Source: Planctomycetaceae bacterium (lineage in GTDB: Bacteria > Planctomycetota > UBA1135 > GCA-002686595). Taken from it: a DNA stretch of 20,618 nt. Positions within the stretch are counted from its first letter, which is position 1; every line of letters starts with the position of its first letter. The DNA lies in assembly GCA_013360535.1 (NCBI GenBank), contig JABWBL010000007.1:1-20618 (forward strand). The letters are read 5' to 3'. Positions 6,719 to 15,026 of this stretch are shown in pieces. The position numbers and the translations under genes are program-made. The notes beneath the pieces are model-generated. The model was not told the DNA's origin. It was given only the letters and a program-made list of their open reading frames with translations, and searched no databases.

Positions 6719-9349
6719 TCAGCGTTCCGAACGTTCGAGCGACAGCGCCAGGTCTTCCGGTTTCCAGCGCAATTCGAGCACCTGCACGGCCGCGTGCGAG
6801 CTGGTCGAGACGCTGCCGGAGAGCGTGTGGGGGAGTTCCGCCGTCGAGTCGCGGCTCACGAACAGCGTGCTCGACAGCGGGGAGGGAAACAGCAGTTGGA
6901 ACGGCTCCGAGCGCGGGCCGCGAACTTCGATGTTGTTGGGATGCAACCGCGCGACCGAGGGTGGGAGAGCGGTCGAGTGGAACGTGAGCAGGAAGTTGGC
7001 GGAGGAGAGCGCTGCCGCGAGGTCCTCGGGGACGACGATCTGCACCAACGGCGCGCGTTCGAGCTGCAGGCTCGTTGCGCGACTTGCAGGATCGAACGAA
7101 GCGGGCAGGTGGCGGCGCGCGAGGACCCACAGCGGGGCGGTGCCGTGCTCGTAAACGAGTTTCCCGCCGCCAAGTCGCTGGCGAGTCCAGCGCGACGTCG
7201 CGCGCTCGATCAAGTACACGTTGGCATCGATGGCGAGCGTTCCATCGGAAGCCAGCACTCGCAGCTCGCTCCAGTGGCCGAGGTCCAGTCCGTCGAGGCG
7301 CGGATCTCGCGTCATGCGGCCCGCTTCGACGAGCACGCCACTCACGGTCGCGACGTCCTCGGGCGTACCTGCGGCGGCGATCGAGATCGTGTAGGTGCCG
7401 GGAGCGAGTCCGCGCACCACGAAGGCGCCGTCGGAGTCGATCTCGCTGCGGCGGTAGGGCGTGGAGCCGTGGGGCGAGGCGTTCGGCCCTTCGCGACGCA
7501 CATTGACGGTCAGGTACTCGCGCGCGAGCCCGGAGTCGGGCCGCACCGAGCCCGCGATGCCGCCGTCGGAACCGAGCGTCAGGATCACCTCCGTCGCGCC
7601 GAGTTCGACGATCTGGAACTCGCTCGCGCCATCCGTCGTCCACGCCGCGAGGCCGAGCGCGGTCCAGTCGCCGCTGCCGCGCACCTCGAAATCCCCAGAG
7701 AATCCGGTGAAAGTTCGCAGGTGAGCGGAGCGCTCCCAGCCGCCGTTCCAGCCGTTGCCGCCGTCCGCGCGTCGGCCCCAGGCGGTGACGTCCGCACCGA
7801 CTGCACGTCGGCCGCGCGCGTCGACGACACGCCCGGAGACGAGCAGCGGCAGCGTGTCGAGGAACACCTCGCCGATCTCGAGCTCGGACGCTCCCGGCTG
7901 ACCGATCACGTTCGCTGTCGCGACGCCCACGCGCTCGTCGCGGGGCCCGCGCACGGTGAACTCGAGACTCGCCCGGCCGCGCACTTCCTGCGGCAGCGCC
8001 AGCTGGAAGCGGCCGTCCGGCGCCACGGCCACGCGCGAGAAGTGCTTCCACGGACCACCGTCAGGAGCCTCGGCTTCCAACGCGACATCGACGCGCGTCA
8101 TGCCGATCGAGCGGATCGCGGGGCCGACCAGCGTGCCGCTCAGGCGCAGGCCGCGCTCCTCGCGCTCCGCGAGATCGATGCGGAGCCTTCGTTCCTCGCC
8201 CGCGCGGGCCGGGCCCGGCGCGGAACTCTCGTCGTGCGTGCGAGCTTCGCCCGCGACGCGGCTCGTCGGCGTCAGCCACATTCCGAGCCCCACCCAAGGA
8301 AAGCGGACGACACCTTCGCCCGCCGCTCGGAGGAAGCCCTCGCTCCTGTCGCTTGCGTCTGCCCGAGTCGAGGTGGCGGCGTCGCGCGTGCGCAGCGAGA
8401 ACAGCCCACCGCGTGTGTGGCCCGAGACTTCCAGTACGACACTGCCCGAAGGCGGAAGCTGGAACTCCACGACGTCACGCGGCGGCAGAGTCGGGTCGAT
8501 CTCGAATTCGATCGGCTCCGCGAAGGGCTCGGCGACCGAGAGGATGCTGCGCGCGTCGAAGTCCCAATGCTCCTTCATCAGGGAGCGATAGTGAGGCACG
8601 AGCGCCGTGCCGTCCGCGTCGGTGAGCAGGAGCGCACACTCCACGGAGTACTCGAGGTCTTCCGTGTCGCCGAACTCCTCGTCGCCGGAGAGCGCCCAGC
8701 GTTGCCGCAGTGCCACGCGCACGCCGGGAGCGGCGGCGCCGGTAACGTCGAGCACGCGCACGCGCAGCGTCTCGTCGTTTTCGAGCTGGATGTACGTCGG
8801 ATCGGGACTCGAACGTTGCACGCGCGTCCAGCCCCAAAGACCGTCGGCTCGCGCTGCGACGCAGCCCGTGGCGTCGGGCGTCGGCGCGTGGAAGGCGCCG
8901 GATTCATCGGGCTCGAGCTTGCGCGCGAGCTCCGCGAGCCGGGCGTCGACTTCGCCGGACTGCAACCAGCGCTCGAGCTGCCCGAGCTCCTGCCAGTTCT
9001 CCGGATCCTTCGGCTCCCACCACCACATCTCGACCGGCGCCACACGCCGCCGATGCACGCCGACGACGGCAAGGAGCTCGATGCCGGGCTCCGGCGGCGT
9101 TTCCGTCGCGCCGTTCAGCTTCGTTTCGTCAGCGTCGAGCTCAGCGCGCGCTGAATTCGGCTCCGTCGTTTCCTCGTTCGTGAGGCCCGTCCCCGGCGAG
9201 GCCGTTGCCTCTTCGGGCGCGCTGGCCCCGCTTGCGAACTCCGCACCCTCGCCTGCGTCACGGCGCAGCAGCAGCGCGACTCCCAGCGCGAACACGACGA
9301 GCGCCGCGAGGAAGCCGATCGTCCGGAGCCTTTTCGAATCGAGCACCAT
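6719..9349 (-). CDS. Giant membrane-anchored beta-domain protein, paralogue A
   Basis: 876 residues, the most diverged and most promoter-distal of four tandem paralogues. One N-terminal membrane helix (about 10-28) is followed by an acidic Glu/Thr/Pro linker (to about 85), then extracytoplasmic beta modules. ELLAVVGVHRR...EMWWW (91-111) opens the conserved head; LRVRVLDVTGAAAPGVRVAL (196-214) is a carboxypeptidase-regulatory-like strand pair; LPPSGSVVL (298-306), VVRFPWVGLG (347-356), LPLLVSGRVVDARGRRAVGA (500-519), DSDGAFVVRGLAPGTYTISI (638-657) and DPRLDGLDL (682-690) follow in order. It ends VLELRWKPEDL. These are transthyretin/CarboxypepD_reg-type folds with no catalytic motif I can see. 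ATG 9349 is chosen over TTG 9490 because it places the membrane helix at the N-terminus. Function unknown; a surface or envelope role is inferred. Confidence 0.8.
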   Translation of the reverse strand: MVLDSKRLRTIGFLAALVVFALGVALLLRRDAGEGAEFASGASAPEEATASPGTGLTNEETTEPNSARAELDADETKLNGATETPPEPGIELLAVVGVHRRRVAPVEMWWWEPKDPENWQELGQLERWLQSGEVDARLAELARKLEPDESGAFHAPTPDATGCVAARADGLWGWTRVQRSSPDPTYIQLENDETLRVRVLDVTGAAAPGVRVALRQRWALSGDEEFGDTEDLEYSVECALLLTDADGTALVPHYRSLMKEHWDFDARSILSVAEPFAEPIEFEIDPTLPPRDVVEFQLPPSGSVVLEVSGHTRGGLFSLRTRDAATSTRADASDRSEGFLRAAGEGVVRFPWVGLGMWLTPTSRVAGEARTHDESSAPGPARAGEERRLRIDLAEREERGLRLSGTLVGPAIRSIGMTRVDVALEAEAPDGGPWKHFSRVAVAPDGRFQLALPQEVRGRASLEFTVRGPRDERVGVATANVIGQPGASELEIGEVFLDTLPLLVSGRVVDARGRRAVGADVTAWGRRADGGNGWNGGWERSAHLRTFTGFSGDFEVRGSGDWTALGLAAWTTDGASEFQIVELGATEVILTLGSDGGIAGSVRPDSGLAREYLTVNVRREGPNASPHGSTPYRRSEIDSDGAFVVRGLAPGTYTISIAAAGTPEDVATVSGVLVEAGRMTRDPRLDGLDLGHWSELRVLASDGTLAIDANVYLIERATSRWTRQRLGGGKLVYEHGTAPLWVLARRHLPASFDPASRATSLQLERAPLVQIVVPEDLAAALSSANFLLTFHSTALPPSVARLHPNNIEVRGPRSEPFQLLFPSPLSSTLFVSRDSTAELPHTLSGSVSTSSHAAVQVLELRWKPEDLALSLERSER

Positions 9350-9509
9350 GGTCGCGAAGGCGCCACCTTCGGTCCAAGCTCGCCGTCGCGCAAGGTCTCG
9401 CTCCACTGACTGCGGAGGAAAGGGGCGTGGCGCGCACCAGCGCGATCCATTTTCGTCGTGCAGCCCTGACCCAGATCGATGTGACGCCAATCGAGGCCGG
9501 TCGCGGGGT

Positions 9510-12116
9510 TCAGCGCTTCGCTTGCTCGAGCGCGCGGTCGAGAGCCTCGCGCGTCCAGCGGACTTCGAGCCGCTGAGGCCCCGCGCGATCGTGCACGACG
9601 CCGCCGAGCGTGACCTCGACGGGGAATTCGACGTTGTGGCTCGATTCGAGCCACGCCGTGACGTGGAGTTGGCCGAGGCGGCGTACCACCGCGGTGACGG
9701 CGGCCTTGGAGAAGAGCTCGGCCTCGTCGAAGCTGGACATCCGCACGGCCTCGGGCTCTCCGGCGGCGGCGAAACAGACCCGCACGACGCAGCCGTCGGG
9801 CCACGGCGAGTCGGGATGCACGCTCACTTGCAGCTCCTGCGCGGGGCGAAGCTGCACCGTCGTCAGGCCGAGCGCTGGATCAAGCCGTTCGAGGCGCGCG
9901 TTCTCGACCGAGAGCCAGAACGGGGGCTCGTGCAGCGAGTAGCGCACGTGCCGGCCGATACTCGGTCGGGCGTAGTGCGTCGTCGCCTCGTCGCCCTCGA
10001 CCCTGCAGACGTACACACGCTTGGCGATGGTGCCGTCCGGCGTGAGCACGGTCAGCAGACGCCACGGGCCGAACTCGCGCAGGTCGAGTGGGGAGAGGCG
10101 CGGGTCGGTCGTCTCGCGGCCAGCTTCGACGCGGATGTCCTTCAGTCTCACGAGCTCCCGCTGGAGCCCCGTTGCCCGCACGCGCAGCTCGTACGTGCCT
10201 TCGGTGAGCCGCTGAAAGCGGAAGTGGCCCTCTGCGTCGGGCTTCGTCGTGAGCTGAACGAAGCCCAAGGGCCGCTGACCCGGAGTCAACCGCGGACGCC
10301 GCAACTCGACCTCGAGCTCGGTGACGCCGAGTGTCTCGTCGGGGAGCAACTGGCCGCGCAGGCTCGCGTCCTCGTGGATCGTGAGGACGACACCCTCGGT
10401 GCCGCGCTGCAGCAGCTGCTGCGCACTGCGGGCATTCTCGTGGCCTGCGCTCAGCTGGAACTGCGTCGAGGGGCTGTCGGAGCGAATCTCGAAGCGCCCG
10501 AGCTCGTCCGAATTTGCCGACAGCATCTGATGCGTGAGCCGCTGCGCGACGTCGGGGCGACGGTCCACTTCGGAACCGGCCACGAACCCTTGCACCTCGG
10601 CGCCGGCGATCGGCTGTCCGTGTCGATCGACGACCGTGCCCGAGGCGACCAGCGGATGGAGCGGGAGCACGACGTCCCCGAAGTCCGTGTCCGCTTCCGC
10701 GGCCCACGCGAGAGCGGTGGCGATGTACGCGCCCGAGCGGCCGCCTGCGGGCTCGATCTTCACGTTCTTCAGCGCGACCTCGACGGGCTCGCCGACGAGC
10801 GTCATCTCGAACCTTCCGTCGGCATTCGTCCGGGTGCGCAACCATTGCTGCGCTGGCGCCGCATCCGGCGGATACTCGAGTGTCCAGTACATCGAGACGT
10901 CAGCGAACGGCCGATCGAGATCGTCGACGAGTCGCCCCCGCGCGCGCCGCGCGAAGATCGAGCCGCCGATCTGCAGCTCGACCCGTTCCCCCTCGCGCGT
11001 CGGTCCTGCCCGGCGTTGCGGCGAGAGCAGGAACACATCCTCGAACCTCGGTCGGAGCTCGAGTTCGAGATCCAGGCCGACGAGCGGGAAGTGCGCGCGG
11101 CCGTCGACGACGGTGGCGGACAGCGTGGGGCCGCGAAAGCGCTGTTTGGGATCGGGGTCGAGCGCCGACCGCGCTTGCAGTTGCAGTTCCGTTCCCGGCG
11201 GCAGGCCCTTGATGTCGATCTCGACCTCGACGGAGCCGGTGGGGGGCAAGCGCAGCACGGGAATCTCGGCCGGCGGGTTCCACGGATCGTAGGCGAGCTC
11301 GACGGGAACTGCTGTGGGCACCTCGGCCGCGAGCAGGAGCTCCAACTCGAATTCGCGGTCGCCCCGCAGCAGGCGCCGCAAGTTCCGCAGGTTCGCGATG
11401 CCGTCGACACCCGTGAGCGCGCTCGAGTAGGCGAAGCCGCGCATCTCTTCCGCCTGATGCAAGGCGACGCCCACGCCTTCAACCGCCGCGCCCGTCGCGT
11501 CGACGACCTTCACCGACTGCCGCGAGTCGGGCTCGAGCTGGATTTCGTGCACGCCGGACGCCGCAGGCCGCAGCAGCAGCGCTCCGCACGACCCGGGCGC
11601 GAGCGCGACGACGCAGGCCGCGCGTTGGACGTCGGGCGCGAAACGACGGCCCTCCGCATCGGGCGCGAGCCGCACGCCACGCGCCTGCATCCAGCGATCG
11701 AGCTCGCCCTTGCGGATGCGCTCCGTCAGCCAGTCCTCCGCGCCGAGAAGCGGATCCTGCTCGAGCTGGATCCACGTGAGCTCCGCCTCCGCGACGGGCT
11801 TGCGGTCGACGCCGGTGACGGCGACGAGCTCGAGTCCGGAGTTCGCGACGTTTGGCGCCTCGCTCGTCGCTTCCTTCGCGACCAGCGCGCGCTCGGACTG
11901 CCGCGCCTCGTCGCTCGCCACCGTCAAGTTCGTCTCCTCTGTCGGCGCCGCCGCTGCGGATCCGGCGAAGGGCTCACGCTCGAGCGCATCCGCCGTCGAT
12001 GCGAGCTCGGCGATCTCGTGCGCTCCGTTGCGCATCAGGAACAGCGCCCCGACTCCAAACACCATGAGCGCCGCGACGAAACCCAACCCTCGTACGTGAC
12101 TCGCTTGCATCGCCAT
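9510..12116 (-). CDS. Giant membrane-anchored beta-domain protein, paralogue B
   Basis: 868 residues with the same plan as its neighbours. The anchor helix lies at about 11-28 (GLGFVAALMVFGVGALFLM), followed by an Ala/Glu/Thr linker to about 93. Markers appear in the family order: LELVAVTGVDRKPVAEAELTW (95-115), VKVVDATGAAVEGVGVAL (202-219), LPPTGSVEV (290-298), AHFPLVGLD (341-349), ASGTVVDRHGQPIAGAEV (491-508), DAEGHFRFQRLTEGTYELRV (627-646), DPRLSPLDL (671-679) and a C-terminal LEVRWTREALDRALEQAKR. The head has lost the WW pair seen in A, C and D (TW here). ATG 12116 is preferred; ATG 12110 is an alternative and TTG 12167 is unlikely. The 160-base gap to paralogue A shows no repeat or tRNA. 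No enzymatic motif recognised. Confidence 0.8.
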   Translation of the reverse strand: MAMQASHVRGLGFVAALMVFGVGALFLMRNGAHEIAELASTADALEREPFAGSAAAAPTEETNLTVASDEARQSERALVAKEATSEAPNVANSGLELVAVTGVDRKPVAEAELTWIQLEQDPLLGAEDWLTERIRKGELDRWMQARGVRLAPDAEGRRFAPDVQRAACVVALAPGSCGALLLRPAASGVHEIQLEPDSRQSVKVVDATGAAVEGVGVALHQAEEMRGFAYSSALTGVDGIANLRNLRRLLRGDREFELELLLAAEVPTAVPVELAYDPWNPPAEIPVLRLPPTGSVEVEIDIKGLPPGTELQLQARSALDPDPKQRFRGPTLSATVVDGRAHFPLVGLDLELELRPRFEDVFLLSPQRRAGPTREGERVELQIGGSIFARRARGRLVDDLDRPFADVSMYWTLEYPPDAAPAQQWLRTRTNADGRFEMTLVGEPVEVALKNVKIEPAGGRSGAYIATALAWAAEADTDFGDVVLPLHPLVASGTVVDRHGQPIAGAEVQGFVAGSEVDRRPDVAQRLTHQMLSANSDELGRFEIRSDSPSTQFQLSAGHENARSAQQLLQRGTEGVVLTIHEDASLRGQLLPDETLGVTELEVELRRPRLTPGQRPLGFVQLTTKPDAEGHFRFQRLTEGTYELRVRATGLQRELVRLKDIRVEAGRETTDPRLSPLDLREFGPWRLLTVLTPDGTIAKRVYVCRVEGDEATTHYARPSIGRHVRYSLHEPPFWLSVENARLERLDPALGLTTVQLRPAQELQVSVHPDSPWPDGCVVRVCFAAAGEPEAVRMSSFDEAELFSKAAVTAVVRRLGQLHVTAWLESSHNVEFPVEVTLGGVVHDRAGPQRLEVRWTREALDRALEQAKR

Positions 12117-12185
12117 CGCGCGCCGTTCCGCTCGCACCACCTTCCGTTCTCCGCACGATCCGCGCAAGCCCGAGCCCAGCGGCCG

Positions 12186-12309
12186 TCACTCGCGCGCCTT
12201 CGCGAGCGCCTTGTCGAGCGCTTCCTGCGTCCAGCGGATCTCGAGCACGTGCACGCCCGAGGTGGCGGCGAGCACGCCGCCGCGCACGATCTCGCAGGGC
12301 AGCTCGGCG
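12186..12309 (-). repeat. Near-identical 3' segment of paralogue C (copy 1)
   Basis: These 124 bases match 14903-15026 with four mismatches (about 97% identity). The match starts at the stop codon, covers the last 40 codons, and ends abruptly inside both genes; flanking sequence on either side is clearly diverged. Confidence 0.85.
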
Positions 12310-14786
12310 GGGAAATCGACCTCGAGGTTGAGCGCGACGTGCAACGGACCGAGGCGGCGGCCGAGCACTTCGAACGGCGTGTCTCGGTCGAGCTCCAGTT
12401 CGGCTTGATCGAGTTCTTGCTCGAAGACAGCGGTATCGTTCGCTCCGCGCACGGTCGCGTAGAGGAATCCGTCCTCGGGCCAAGGGCAACCGGGCGAGAC
12501 CACGAGACGCACCATCGGCGCCGCCGTCAGTTGGACCGTGTCGCCGAGCGCGGCGGGATCGATGCGTTCGATGAGGCTCTTCGAAGTGCAGAGCCACAGG
12601 CCCGTGTCGCCCTGCTCCACACGCAGGCGCGGTCCGTCGCGCCAGTCGGTTTCGAACTCGCCAGGCGAGTCCGGATCGGGCCATCCTACGACCCACTCGC
12701 GCGACGGACTGCCGTCGGGTTCGAGCACTCGAACGCTGCGCCAGCGACCGAGCTTGCGCAGGTCGAGCGGATCGAGGCGTGGGTCAACACGTCCGCTGCC
12801 GACTTCTACGCGAACGTCTTCGAGCACCGCGGCAGGCTCGCGGGCGCCTACATGGACGGTGACGACGTACGAGCCTGCGCGTACGCCACGAAACGCGAAA
12901 CGGCCTTCGGCGTCGACACCCTCGGACCGTTCGCCTTCCGGTGGACCTGCTTCGTCGCGTGCGTCCATGAATTCGACCGAAACGCTGATGTGGTCGCTGG
13001 GGAGGCTCTCGTCGGACAGGACGCGACCGTGCAGCACGCCATCGTGGCTCGCGACGAGCCGGACGTCCCGGTCGCCGGGCTTCACGAGAGTTGGGGGCGA
13101 TTTCGCTCCGTCCGATTCTGCCACCAGCATCAGCTCGCGCGACGGAATCGCTCCGTAGACCACGAAGCGCCCTTCGCGGTCACTGCGCGACCGCAGGTCT
13201 CTTTCGTGCTCCCAGCGCGCTGAGCTGCGGAAGATGAAGTCGTTGTGTTCCGCCTCGCGTTCCGGAACACCGATCCAAGTGGAAATCTTGGCACCGGCGA
13301 GCGCGCGTCCATTCCGATCGACGACCTGTCCTGTGACGACGATGGGGAAGCGCTTCACGTGCAGCTCACCTGCTTCGTGGCGTTCCGCTCCATCTGGCCA
13401 ATCGAAGAACACGGCTCCTTCGCCAATGGGAACACGCCAATCGGTGAGCCACTCGAACGTCAGTGTCGAGGCGCCCTTCGCCCCGCGGTCCAGCTTCAGC
13501 ACGAAGCGCCCGTCGGCATCGGTCTGGCTGAACGCGGTTTCGCCGAAGCGCGCGAACTCGAGATCCCCGCTTTCGAAGAAAACGCGACAGGGCGAGTTGG
13601 CGATCGGTGCGTCGCTTTCATCGAGCGCGCGCCCGGAGACCTCGGTCGACACCCTCGGCAGATCCAACTCGATCCGCACCTCCTCTCCGAGGCGCGCCGG
13701 ACCGGCCGTTCGGGCTGAATCGTGAACGCGCGACCGATTGCCTTGGCTCGTTTGCGGCACCACGTCGCCGCCCAGGCCGACGAAGGGAAAACGCACGACC
13801 CCGTGCACCGCGGCCCGCCGGCCCTCGAAAGCACGTTGCTGCCTCTGCTCACCTCCAGCGGCAAGGTCACGTCGCTGCAGCTCGAGCTGAGCGTGTCGCA
13901 CGGTCGACGTCTCGCCGAGATGCAGCACGACACTTCCAGTCGGCGGCAGGACCAGCACCACCGCTTCATCGGGCGGAGATACTGGGTCGAACTCCACGCG
14001 AACAGGTTCGAGCAGCGGTTCAGCGATCGATAGATGGATGCGGTCGATGTAGCCCGCGCTGCCGCTGAGGAGCCTGCCGTAGTGGGGGAATCTTGCGAGT
14101 CCCGCAGCATCGGTTTCGGTCACGGCGTGTTCGAAATGCACGTCGTCGCCAAGTTCCTCCCGCAACGCAACGCGCACGCCTTGCACGGGAGCTCCCGCGT
14201 AGTCGACCACGCGTGCGGTCAGCGTCATGTCGCGCTCGAGCGTGACGAACGTCGGGTCGGTCGAGTCCCTCGCGATCGTTTCCATCGCCCACAAGCCTTC
14301 CGCGCTTGCGACCACGGCACCCTGCTGGGCGGGCTTGGGCAGTCGCAACTTGCCGTCCGCGTCGCTCGCGATCCGGACGGCCGTGTCGACCATTCGCTGC
14401 TCGAGCACACCGGCCTTGAGCCACTGCTCGAAGGTCGGGTCGTACCACTCACCGCGCTCGAAGGAGCCCTCGAGCCACCACAGCTCCGCGTTCTCGACGA
14501 GCCGTCGTTCGGCGCCGACGACGGCGAGAATCTCGATGCCCGCTGGCCGCGTCGCCGCATCCGCGGCGGGAGTCGGCTCGACCGCAACAGCGACACGTGG
14601 GGTGGCGTCGTCGGTGGACCCGTCCGAGGTTCCTTCCGGAGTTGGCAGTGCCGCCCGGTTCGGCTGTGCCCCCTCGGATGCCGTTGCTTCTGCAACCTGA
14701 CCTTCCGACTGATCCACGCGCCAAGCGAAGAGCCCACCCAGCACGGCGAGGGCAGCGAGCGCGAGCAGCTTGGTTGTCGTTCGCAT
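12186..14786 (-). CDS. Giant membrane-anchored beta-domain protein, paralogue C
   Basis: 866 residues; the closest relative in the window is paralogue D. N-terminal anchor or uncleaved signal MRTTTKLLALAALAVLGGLF, then an acidic linker to about 82. Conserved blocks: ILAVVGAERRLVENAELWW (86-104), SAEGLW (161-166), LTARVVDYAGAPVQGVRVAL (189-208), LPPTGSVVL (280-288), VVRFPFVGLG (330-339), AGPARLGEEV (361-370), VTGQVVDRNGRALAGAKIST (484-503), DAEGRFAFRGVRAGSYVVTV (625-644) and DPRLDPLDLRKLGRW (668-682). The last 124 bp are almost identical to those of D. ATG 14786 is chosen over GTG 14864 because it puts the membrane segment first. The upstream spacer carries a perfect TTGACA on the coding strand (14874-14869) but no convincing -10 box. 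Function unknown. Confidence 0.8.
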   Translation of the reverse strand: MRTTTKLLALAALAVLGGLFAWRVDQSEGQVAEATASEGAQPNRAALPTPEGTSDGSTDDATPRVAVAVEPTPAADAATRPAGIEILAVVGAERRLVENAELWWLEGSFERGEWYDPTFEQWLKAGVLEQRMVDTAVRIASDADGKLRLPKPAQQGAVVASAEGLWAMETIARDSTDPTFVTLERDMTLTARVVDYAGAPVQGVRVALREELGDDVHFEHAVTETDAAGLARFPHYGRLLSGSAGYIDRIHLSIAEPLLEPVRVEFDPVSPPDEAVVLVLPPTGSVVLHLGETSTVRHAQLELQRRDLAAGGEQRQQRAFEGRRAAVHGVVRFPFVGLGGDVVPQTSQGNRSRVHDSARTAGPARLGEEVRIELDLPRVSTEVSGRALDESDAPIANSPCRVFFESGDLEFARFGETAFSQTDADGRFVLKLDRGAKGASTLTFEWLTDWRVPIGEGAVFFDWPDGAERHEAGELHVKRFPIVVTGQVVDRNGRALAGAKISTWIGVPEREAEHNDFIFRSSARWEHERDLRSRSDREGRFVVYGAIPSRELMLVAESDGAKSPPTLVKPGDRDVRLVASHDGVLHGRVLSDESLPSDHISVSVEFMDARDEAGPPEGERSEGVDAEGRFAFRGVRAGSYVVTVHVGAREPAAVLEDVRVEVGSGRVDPRLDPLDLRKLGRWRSVRVLEPDGSPSREWVVGWPDPDSPGEFETDWRDGPRLRVEQGDTGLWLCTSKSLIERIDPAALGDTVQLTAAPMVRLVVSPGCPWPEDGFLYATVRGANDTAVFEQELDQAELELDRDTPFEVLGRRLGPLHVALNLEVDFPAELPCEIVRGGVLAATSGVHVLEIRWTQEALDKALAKARE

Positions 14787-14902
14787 GGGGCTTCGGCTCG
14801 GCGCGCGAGTGGGAGGGGCCGCGCGGTTGGCTTGAAGGCTAGTCCGGTTCTGAGGCGCCGTCACGCGATGTCAACACGAAGGTCAGCTCGGGCGACCGTG
14901 CG

Positions 14903-15026
14903 TCACTCGCGCGCTTCCGCGAGCGCCTTGTCGAGCGCTTCCTGCGTCCAGCGGATCTCGAGCACGTGCACGCCCGCGGTGGCGGCGAGCACGCCGCCGC
15001 GCACGATCTCGCAGGGCAGTTCGGCG
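14903..15026 (-). repeat. Near-identical 3' segment of paralogue D (copy 2)
   Basis: Direct-repeat partner of 12186-12309, in the same orientation and 2717 bases away. It encodes the C-terminal stretch from LPCEIVRGGVLAAT to the final RWTQEALDKALAEARE. Confidence 0.85.

Noticed and set aside
6245..9154. A 969-codon plus-strand open frame
   Set aside because: Antisense shadow of the ClbS-like gene and paralogue A; Arg-rich and without motifs.
9350..9509. Spacers between the paralogues as possible recombination sites or repeats
   Set aside because: The spacers at 9350-9509, 12117-12185 and 14787-14902 differ in length and share no obvious sequence; no integrase, att-like or transposon end is visible.
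8607..13223. A 1538-codon open frame on the plus strand
   Set aside because: It is antisense to paralogues A, B and C. In GC-rich coding DNA the antisense frame is often free of stops because TTA, CTA and TCA codons are rare in the real genes. Its translation is Arg/Ala/Glu-rich without domains, whereas the minus frames align with each other as paralogues.
14869..14874. Perfect TTGACA -35 box upstream of paralogue C (minus strand)
   Set aside because: No hexamer resembling TATAAT occurs 15-19 bases downstream, so one perfect box is not enough to call a promoter.
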